Below, in pieces: positions 56,240 to 64,000 of a DNA stretch of 64,000 nt. The stretch comes from Thalassia testudinum (lineage: Eukaryota > Streptophyta > Magnoliopsida > Alismatales > Hydrocharitaceae): contig JAZHRO010000013.1 of assembly GCA_037157565.1 (NCBI GenBank), positions 35,716,501 through 35,780,500 on the forward strand, given 5' to 3'. Under the pieces are notes generated by a model, which had not been told where the DNA came from, did no database searches, and was given only the letters and a program-made list of their open reading frames with translations. A program made the translations under genes and the position numbers. Within the stretch, counting starts at the first letter, position 1. Each line of letters opens with the position of its first letter.

Positions 56240-57215
56240 TAAAGTCCCACCCGCTTCTGCCTGTGCGCCCGCAGCTGATGGCGCAAGCAATTGCAGCTGC
56301 AGTTGAGGCCCCTGACGATAAGTGAATGCCTGGTTGATTTCGCGAGGGGATTTCGCGCCTTCTGGACCTGGAGGCCTGGGTTGCTGGGACCTGCGCAAAG
56401 CTTCAAGCAAGCTTCAAGCTTCTGCACTAATGGCTGATGACATCGCGACCTTGAAATCACAAATACGACCTTGAGGCCCTGTCAGATCCTTCAGCAGGCT
56501 TCGCTTGAGCACGGCGAAGGTAGCTCGAGGGTTAGCGTGGCATGAAGACGCCTATGTGAGCGAGCCTAAGGCTTACTGTGGCCGTGGAGTTGGGTGTGTT
56601 CGGTGGGCGAGTATGGAGGTGTTGGTGGTCAGTGGAGGGGTGGATAATGATCAATGGGTGAAGGCGGAGGTTCTGAGGTAGGTGGCGAGGCGTGCGGAGG
56701 AGTGGAGTGATGGTTTCACCTCACCGGTGGTCTGTCGGAGGTGGAGAAGATAGCGGTGGACAGTGGTGTAGAGGGGTCAAAAGTGCAAAATTAGAGAGGG
56801 GAAATGAAGAGGAGAGAGAGAAGAAGAGTTGTCACCTACTTAACAGACGAAAGGAGGGAGGAGGTGGCGGGCGATTGTGCTGCCGTCGCCGGAGACGAAA
56901 GCACCCAGGGGAAGAGTAGGCGACGAGGAAGAGGGGCTGAAGGGCGCCTGCTGGTACGACGAGGCACGGCGGAAGATGGCGGGAGCAACCCTACCACTGG
57001 TATGGTGGCAGGGCGACGAGAGAGGAGGAGGAGGGTCGCCGGAGCTTGCGGGCGAATGTCCAGAGGAGGAAGAGACAAAATTTAAGGGTTTTCTTCGGCC
57101 AAAACAGACTTGAAGGAAGCGGCAGGGGTTGCCATTCTTTAAATAGGTGCTGGCAGAGAGAGAGTCGCACGAAGGAGACGGGGATACCTTGCCGGAGGTA
57201 TGGCCGGAAAAAGAC

Positions 57216-57249
57216 CCATACCTCTCGAGTGTTCGCATGAGAGGTATGG
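57216..57249 (-). promoter_or_regulatory. U3 hairpin, E 5' LTR
   Basis: CCATACCTCTCGAGTG, TT, CGCATGAGAGGTATGG: the outer 10 bp pair perfectly, with mismatches near the loop. The TATA-like box is about 70 bp downstream on the minus strand. Confidence 0.55.
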
Positions 57250-58254
57250 TGGCCGACAGGGCATGGGAGCCGGCCCATGCTGTAGGGGACAATGCAAGGA
57301 CTCTCCCTTTCAAATCTAGGGCCGGCTCCCCAGGTCTGCACGGCGCCATCCTCCGCGCAAAGTCGTCGGAGGTATGGCCTGCGCAGGCGGGTGGCAGAGG
57401 GACCTATTTGAAGAAAATGATGGGAAAGCTAGGGGGGCATCTGCAAGAGTCCAAAAAGTTAAGGGTCAAAAGGTAATTGTTGAGGATCATTTTGTAAAAT
57501 GGGTCAAGGCGACCTTTCCTTAAGTCCAAATTTTGGTATAAACCTAATTTGGATCTAAGGAATCCAATGGTGAGGTTGGATTTTAGGTTTGACCAAGTTT
57601 AACCAGATATTTTGCACAAAAAACCAAATTAGGTCAAAAAATTGGGTATGGTTCTCAAAATAAGTCAAGATAGGTTCTAATAGCCAAATTGAAGGTTCTA
57701 AACCCTAGGGGATATTTTTTCACGAATTTTAGATGATTTAATTGATTTTTATCTTGCCTGAAACTTTGTGAATTAAAGTGGGTTTGTTTTAGGATTACAG
57801 AATGTCATTTAATTCTCAGATTTAGTCATAACCCTTTCCTGATCAAACCATCCCACTTTTTCTCTTATTAAGCCAATTTGACCTATGTCTAGACCCTTAG
57901 AAATCCCGTTCATGCACTGCAATGATAAATTACAGTTTTACCCCTTGTGTATTATTTTATTCTCAGATTTACAATTCCTTGATTTAGGCTTTCCCTTAGG
58001 TTTTGTAGGAGCTTTTGTACAATTAATTAGGTCAAAATGTGCTAGTTAAGGTTCATGATGAGGTTCTCATCATCTGTATTACAAATTCACGTAAGTAATC
58101 TGCACTTAATCAAATAGTGGTATTTGCACATTAGCTTGCTCCTAGCGAACAATCTCGGAATACTTTTATTTCGAGTTATATAAATTGTAAATGTTAATCT
58201 TGCTTTAATCAACTATACTACGAAGCGTGTTTTTTGAAAAACAATCAAAGTGAG

Positions 58255-59060
58255 ATAACTTGGTGGGCTGAAAGGTGGTGAGTTAGGTGGTGCCAAGATA
58301 GATTGGGAGTAGGGAGCTTAGGTGGACTAGGTTTAGGTTTATTTGGTGGAGCTTAGGTAGGTGGCTTTTAGGGTTAGGTAGGGATGCCAAGGAGGTGATT
58401 AGCTAAGCTAAGCTAACTTTGCTAGCTTAACTAGTAGGGAGTAGGGTAGAGAGGTAAAGGGAGCTAGGGTTTTGGCGGTGATGAGCTGGAGGTAGCTATC
58501 TTCAACTGCACTAGAGCTGCTGGCTGCTGAAAAGAGTTGTAAGGAGCTACCTTAACTGGCTTATGTTGCTAGTTCCTTGCTAGCAACTAAGCCAAGCTAA
58601 GATGAGCTGGTTTCTGCTAATGTGAGCTAAGGTGAGTTGGGTCTGGTCTTCCCAGAGGTTTCTGAGCTAGCTAGACTAGCTAGCTTAGGTCAAGTAACTC
58701 AGCTCAACTAAGTTGAGCTGAGTTGAGCCTTTGGGAGCTGGAGTTGAGCTGGCCTGAGCTGGTTAAGGTCATCTTCAGCTGACCAGGTCTAGCTAGTAGC
58801 TAGAGCTAGTCAGGTTGAACTTCCAGTGAACTTGTCTGAGTTGGAGGAGTTGGAATGAAGCTGGGATCAACTGATTTGAGCTAATTTGAGCTACCATCCA
58901 ACTAAGGTGAGCTGGATGGAGCTAAGGTGAACTAAATAGAGCTACCATTCAGCTGAGATAAGCTGAATGGAGCTAAGGATGAGTTGATCCAGCTAGAATG
59001 AGTTGGGTGCCAACTAGGATGAGCTGGATCTAGAAGGAATCCAGCTGAAAGGAGTTTGTT
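58255..59060. repeat. AGCT-saturated cryptic repeat
   Basis: Dozens of AGCT tetramers in degenerate units such as GAGCTAAGGTGAGCTGGATG (58330-59050), with local near-tandem copies around 58880-59010. There is no coding frame. It looks like slippage-expanded LTR or UTR sequence. Confidence 0.6.
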
Positions 59061-59279
59061 CTTCATCTTATGCCTTCTTGAGTGCTAGGGTTTTAGGGAT
59101 TTGACTATCTGTTTATTCCTAACACTAAAATAAACGTGTCAAAAACACAACAAAATATGTAATGCATGCTTAACCTAATTGATGCCTAAATGCAACCCAA
59201 AAACTCATTTGCAGAGTTAAAAACTTAAGAGCTAGATCTGTTTTAGGTCATAAGAATGATGATAAAATGACGTTTATCA

Positions 59280-59650
59280 TTCCTGTTCTACCATTTTGAA
59301 TTTGCTTTTTTTCCTCTGATAAAGAAAATTTTCATTAAGGGAATGGAAACTGATATATCTCCAAACGATGAGGTGAAGATGCTATTCCTGGTAAAGGGGA
59401 GAATGCACACATGCCTTAATGAGGGAATTTCAAAATAAGGCAATCAAAGAAGTGGAAAAAGACTACTATTGGGGGAACGAGGTAACTGATTTGAGTCTTG
59501 TTAACGTTGAATTTACCTGGAGGCCGTGGAGTTGGGGCGCTTGCTGTCTCCCAGGGACTATCTCGCAAGAGGGAACCTCGTCATAAAAAAAAAAAAAGAA
59601 GTGGAAAAAGAAAAATAAAAAATGGAAAGAAAGCATCCAGGTAACACAAT
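59280..59650 (+). repeat. Repeat P, copy with retroposon insertion
   Basis: Shared with 61610-61850: words ATTTTGAATTTGC/ATTTAGAATTTGT, CTCCAAACGATGA, CAATCAAAGAAGTGG and AAAAATAAAAA. This copy contains an inserted poly-A retroposon (59462-59596), absent from the other. Confidence 0.65.
59462..59596 (+). mobile_element. Short poly-A retroposon (SINE or 5'-truncated LINE)
   Basis: About 135 bp, from ACTACTATTGGGGG to CCTCGTCAT followed by A12-13. It is flanked by an identical AGAAGTGGAAAAAG (59448-59461 and 59597-59610). Repeat copy 61796-61830 preserves the empty site with one AAGTGGAAAAAG. A long target duplication plus poly-A tail means target-primed reverse transcription. No clear A/B boxes are visible, so SINE versus truncated LINE tail or small-RNA retrocopy is open. 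Confidence 0.75.
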
Positions 59651-61430
59651 GATTGTATAAACCTTAATGTGATGAGATGATCATTATAGTGCGAGAAATC
59701 ACGAAAGTTTTGAACTTCTAAAAATCGAACTGCAATGATTTTCAAAGAAAAATATGGTGTTCGAGTCATTTTGTAGGGAGCTGTACGAAATTTGAAATCG
59801 AATTCAATCTCTCGAGAGAAATATGTTTTTGGTATTTTTGAATAAGAATATGAATACGATATGAGATATGTGATACTAGTTATAACTACAGAATGCAAAA
59901 ATATGTGGGAATCAAAACCTTAACTATGAAAGTGAATAACTAGAACTACTGCAAGTAATTAAAAGCAACCAGAATAATAACGAGAAAAGAAACCATGAAC
60001 TGGAAACTAGAAATTTTATTGCTACTAAGAATCAAATTACAACTAGTAGAAGAATGTTTTAATGTCTAGAACAAATAACTAGAAAGTAAAATTGTTACAA
60101 CTAGAATTAGAACTATAAAGCAAATAACAACTAAAGAGCATGAAGAATGCAGAAAAGTCGCAGATGCAGAGGCTTTGGAGTCTGGAGTGTTGGTGGTAAA
60201 GTCCACCTCGCCCTAGTAGAAGCGGAAGCCCGAATATGGAGACTTGGTGAGAAGTAGAGATGCAAGTACACATCTAGAGGAGGAAGAAGGTGATGTAGTA
60301 AGGTAGTAGAGAGAGGAATGGAGGAGGGGGCCTCAACTAGGCTCTATTTATAAAGGTGTAGGTGGTCTCGTTGAAGGGCTAGGTTTGAATCTCAAAAATC
60401 AATGGCTAGGAACAAGATATAAGATTGTCTATTACTGGATCTAGATGGAGGGCTAGGATTCAATCCAAGGCAAGGTTGAAGGGCCAAGGTTAAAGGATAG
60501 TTGGCCGAACACTAGGGTGGTTTTGGAGGCTAATGGCCGACCATATGGTGGAGGGATTAAGGCCATTGGATGAAGATCTAAAGGCTAGGATTTAAGGAAA
60601 TGATGTGGCTATCTCTAAGCTAATTAGGTAGGGATTTGGATATAGTTTTTAGGTGGTAAATCAAGGGCCATAGGATCAATAGTAGATAGTGGAGATTGGC
60701 CAACAAAGTGGTAGACTATAGGCTCCTAGAGTAGGCTATAGGTGGTGCCACTTGTAGGGTTGTTGGTGTAGATTTAGGACTAAGTTTAGGTATGCAAATA
60801 AGGACCCTAGGATCTAGGTTTAAGGGTTGGGATTTAAGACACTACTTGTCTGTCCAAAATGGTATTTAATTAGGAGCTAGGGGTCAGCCAACTAAGGTAA
60901 AAAAGGAAGGAATAAAAGGGCTACACTTAGGGTTTTTAGACTAAATATAGCACTAGGTTGGTAGAAGTTTTAATTGGTTAATTAATTAAAGTGTATGGCC
61001 AGCCATTAAGGTGAGAAATTATGGTGAATTGGCCACCCACCTAAAGGGAAATTTGGACTGGGTTAGGTGGTTCTAGGGTGTGGAAAATTGAGCTCCTAAA
61101 TAGGCTAGGTCTAGGGTTTAATTGGGCTAGGGTTTAGGAAATAGGTTTACCCTAATCAGAAAATATGAGCTCAACTTGATTTTGCATTATCGTAAAGCTC
61201 CACTCAGTTCTAGACCTAGTACCTACAAACATGGAACAAATCTTATCAAGGCACCAACTACAAGTAACAACAAAAATTACAATTAAACTCCTAAAAATGC
61301 AATATTTACAAAATGCTGCAATATAAGTAATCTGACCTAATGTAATGCAATTTGACCCAAATCACCCTCAAACTAGCAATAATTAGGTAGGAATTAAGTA
61401 ATTAAATATAAATATATCACACGAATTCAT
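59651..61430 (-). repeat. LTR-like region K
   Basis: The minus strand has TATAAATA (60352-60345) in TTTATAAATAGAGCC, resembling the TATA context of F's LTR. Monotonous GGCTAGG/AAGG-type U3 sequence lies to the right (60360-61150) and AT-rich leader-like sequence to the left. No terminal pair or target duplication was found. Confidence 0.3.
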
Positions 61431-61431
61431 A

Positions 61432-61990
61432 GCAGATAGAATAGCTACTCCACATCATTGGATGACAATAGCATCGTTGAACACATCTTCAGCAATCTTC
61501 TCAATGTACACTAGCGAGCATCATCAAGTTGGTATTGAAACACTTTGTCGAACCACTTAGTCATGTAAGAGTCCAAATTTAGGATTGGGTTAACAATAAC
61601 TATCGATGCAATCCCATTCTACTATTTAGAATTTGTTTTTTCTTTTCCCTACAAACGATGAAGAGAAAAATCTTTGCAATAGTTATGTCTCCAAACGATG
61701 AAGAGAAGATGTTGTGTCCTTGTAAAGGGTAGAACACCCACCCCTTTAAAAGGGACTCTAAGACAAACACATGCTTCAATGGGAGAATTTTGAAATAAGA
61801 CAATCAAAGAAGTGGAAAAAGAAAAATAAAAAGCGTGTTGGTAACAAAAATTTGTAGCAGATAGAATAACTACTCCAGTGACAACAACATCGTCGAAGAT
61901 ACCCTTAATGCACTTATCGATTTGCACTAGTAAGCATCGGCAAGTTGGGGCTGAAACACTTTGGCCAACAACTTGCCCTTATTGAGACCC
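61432..61990. repeat. Partial tandem duplication, about 424-bp period
   Basis: AGCAGATAGAATA(G/A)CTACTCC...AAACACTTTG occurs at 61432-61550 and again, diverged, at 61856-61965. The intervening part is repeat P (61610-61850). Confidence 0.6.
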
Positions 61991-62840
61991 TAACACCCAT
62001 CAAAAATTTTTCTTAATACAGGAAACGTATAAGGAATGTGAAAATTAAAAAAAATCAAGCATCCACATCCACATGAGATAAGAGACGTTAATGAGGTATT
62101 CTTGTGGAATGATGAACTAATATCCTTAGTCGATGAGGAGGTCTGATGCCTCAGCCATGCATTATTTCATGTATCGTATAAATTGGACCTTTTCAAATAG
62201 GAAGGTATATTGGAGGTATACATGTTGTAACTCCTCAAAGGGAAAAAAAAGAAAAGTCAACTTGGAATGAACCTTTGACTCTTATATATAATAGAGAGTG
62301 AGAGGATCCAAGGGTCTAAATGATTTCTTGTGGTCCAAGAAGCCCCCAATAGTTTAGATAAGGATCCTCATGCTTCTTTACATGCAAATGGTGTAATGAC
62401 ACAAGGTGAAATGTCTCGACTCAGATTGGAAGGATATTGTGATCCAAGGAAGTCATCTAAATGGATTGATTGGCTTAGGCGAACTAGCTTAAGTAGACTA
62501 GCCATCTTTAGTGGTCACTTCATGCATGTTTCTAAAGCTCCAATGTTCAGGCTTTTGAGTCATTTTGGAGTTAGGCATGTCAAATTGAAGTTAAAGCACC
62601 TTGTAAAATGTGAAGACTTGCATTTTTGGTTACCTATATGTGGGATAGATCATATGTAATACCATTTGATTTGTCTCATTGGAAGCTTTCCAAAAGATGA
62701 TGTTTTACAAAATTAGAGGTTTGTGGTTTAAGTCATGCAAAAAATATGAAAAATGTGAGAGAATGCAAATAAGTCAAAATTGGGGTTTTGAGTCATTAGA
62801 GGTTTTTGTCTAAACTGGTTTTTCCGAAACCTAATCTAGG
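61991..62840. other. No recognisable gene
   Basis: One ORF of 109 codons (62330-62659, plus) has no recognisable motif. From about 62600 the sequence may already be U3 of the promoter region that follows. Confidence 0.35.
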
Positions 62841-64000
62841 GTATGGAACCTATAAAAAGGTTATTTAGGGGTCATCCCCTTCATTTAATAACCCCTTGCC
62901 ACACAACTATTGAAATGGCCCGTGGTCCTTTTGGATTGTTTAGCCGTCAAATGTCTGTCCAAATGTCTGGATGGAGGGTCAGACGTCTGAAAGTAGAAGA
63001 ATTGGACCTGTTCTTTTTTCACGCGCGCACTGCACGCACACTCACACCCTCTCCTCACCCCAAACCCTAACCCTTTATCTATTTAAACCCCCCCTCTCCC
63101 ACGCCACTCCATCCATCTTCACCACCACCACCTCCGTCCTTCCTTCCAGTGCGGCAACAGGAGAGGAAGCTAAGAGAGAGAGAGACGGGACGTGGAGGAG
63201 GAGGAGAGGAGAGCTTGAGAGGAGGAGCTTGCTAGGGAGCCGCGAGAGTGTGGGAGAAGCTCAGAGGAGCTCGTACTCGAGGAGGAGGAGCTCGCGGAGG
63301 TGGGCTCGCGGCCTCCTGAAGCTGTCGGCATCGCAGTTGTGGGCGGCGCGGAGGACTTCCACACGAAGAAGGCTTGCGGAGGTTCTACGTACTGGATATT
63401 TTCCAGTATCAGATGTCTGGAGCACATCCCAGACATCTGGAATAGCCGAAGGATGTCCAGAGCTAGAGTCGGATGTCTGAAAGTACGCTTTGTGCTAAGG
63501 TACGTGCTTTTGTGCGGTTACGGCCATGCAAGCCTCACCACAGGATCTTGTCTGGCCTTTTCTGATGGTTTGCACATACGTACGCAGGGAGCAGGCCATT
63601 GGAAAGGCGCGGTGTGTGCCCTGTGAGGTGCTTTTGGACATTTGGACACGTCGCTAGACGTCTAACCATACCTCCAGACGACTAGAAGGAGAGTCCGACG
63701 TTTGGAACTGACCTTAGACGATCGCGGAAGGGTCCGAATGTCCAAGGTAGTTGTAGGGAACCCAGGGTAAGTGTTGATGTCTTTTAAGACATCTGGGATT
63801 AGACCCAGACATTTGATTTTGGATAGTGTGAGTGTTTTTGGATTTTCACAAATGAAGTACCATTGTTTTTCGCTTGAGTTTCTCTACGAGTTAGTGTCAC
63901 TTGTATACGATTTTGGACTCGTTTGATGTGGATGGTCAATTGTATAGGTCTCCATCTAGTCGAGTACGCGAGAGTCACCGTGGAGACGGGATCTGCGATC
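62841..64000 (+). promoter_or_regulatory. LTR-like promoter region running off the right edge
   Basis: TATAAAAAGG (62851-62860) and TATTTAAA (63080-63087) lie near a telo-box-like AAACCCTAACCC (63062). They are followed by a CACC-rich leader and a purine-rich tract (63150-63300). AGACGTCTG-type words occur at 62950-62995 and 63405-63830, and the hairpin TACTGGA/TCCAGTA (63390-63408) precedes AGATGTCTGG. The layout parallels solo LTR S read on its minus strand, so this is probably another Tekay-family LTR in plus orientation. The 169-codon ORF across it is compositional. Confidence 0.45.

Larger units (their letters stand above)
48159..58072 (-). mobile_element. Non-autonomous Athila-related element E
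   Basis: LTRs 55406-58072 (5') and 48159-50823 (3'), a primer site next to the 5' LTR, a decayed homologue of the acidic ORF of C, and a polypurine tract next to the 3' LTR. The target duplication is TTTGT (48154-48158) / TCTGT (58073-58077), one mismatch. In the first 190 bp of the LTRs I count about 9 differences, so E is clearly older than C. The LTR sequence is nearer to A than to C, while the interior matches C. Confidence 0.9.
55406..58072 (-). repeat. 5' LTR of E
   Basis: 2667 bp, TGATGAGAACCTCATCA start at 58072, CCCCGCACCA end at 55406. It is the partner of 48159-50823. It holds the U3 hairpin 57216-57249, TATTTAAAG (57145-57137) and the USE/TATA module. Confidence 0.92.
46084..58236 (+). 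repeat. LTR G, split by element E
   Basis: The proposed LTR consists of 46084-48158 plus 58073-58236 (about 2.2 kb). It starts TGATAAGTCCACTTTAGTGG with a GTCCACT/AGTGGAC stem, the same architecture as other LTR starts here. It ends near AACTATACTACGAAGCGTG, the style of Athila LTR ends. The interior is CACC/CTTCTT-rich (46490-47400). E is inserted with flanks TTTGT/TCTGT. No partner LTR was identified, so the call rests on the terminal signatures. Confidence 0.4.

Noticed and set aside
62971..63480. 169-codon ORF near the right end
   Set aside because: It runs through a promoter, CACC leader and purine tract, and contains repeated AGACGTCTG words translated as SDVWSTSQTS; compositional.

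Overview
The window is plant nuclear DNA made almost entirely of LTR retrotransposons nested inside one another. It contains no intact host gene that I can defend. A flowering plant with a large, repeat-rich genome is indicated by Ty3/gypsy polyproteins of the Athila/Tat and Tekay (chromovirus) lineages, primer-binding sites complementary to the 3' end of plant tRNA-Asp, and plant-type TATA, G-box and telo-box motifs. The species cannot be told from the sequence.

Left nest (1-31400). The order of insertion can be read from the junctions. A Tekay-like chromovirus T (minus strand, right edge 30906) sits inside an older LTR in the opposite orientation (remnant 30907-31400). T's pol is split by a solo LTR S (22805-25428). 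T's left LTR was hit by an Athila-family LTR B (remnant 18581-19793). B was hit by Athila-lineage element A (minus strand, 1-18580, running off the left edge). A's reverse transcriptase was hit by element C (plus strand, 1222-11271), which is complete, has a perfect 5-bp target duplication, and has LTRs about 1% apart by hand count. The chain is five elements deep.

C, and the related E (minus strand, 48159-58072), are non-autonomous. They share LTR type, tRNA-Asp primer site, leader and even the N-terminal gag leader with A. In place of gag-pol they carry one long acidic ORF of unknown function (695 codons in C, decayed in E). A probably represents the autonomous partner lineage.

Middle (31401-48158). 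About 5 kb of AT-rich, non-coding-looking DNA includes a probable MITE-like foldback element (35388-36203) and a GC-rich patch that may be the start of a low-copy gene (36260-37650). It is followed by another decayed element of the same broad group (F, about 38320-43238), LTR-like debris with a tRNA-like segment, and an LTR (G) into which E inserted.

Right end (58073-64000). This holds the rest of G, an AGCT-saturated simple region, a partly duplicated repeat containing a poly-A retroposon with a long target duplication, another LTR-like promoter region, and an LTR or promoter running off the right edge.

The most unusual signal is inside the long LTRs of A, C and E. Each carries an upstream-sequence-element-like motif (GTCCCACCTCG or a close variant) about 24 bp before a TATA-like box, and exactly 54 nt before a conserved GCCTCA. 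About 235 nt further on lies a conserved T-run, and the stretch between contains a hairpin with compensatory changes. This is the layout of a plant snRNA-type (Pol III-spaced) gene embedded in an LTR. The same LTRs carry a covarying 34-nt palindrome just upstream of a second TATA box. The palindromic word AGACGTCTG recurs dozens of times across LTRs of unrelated lineages.
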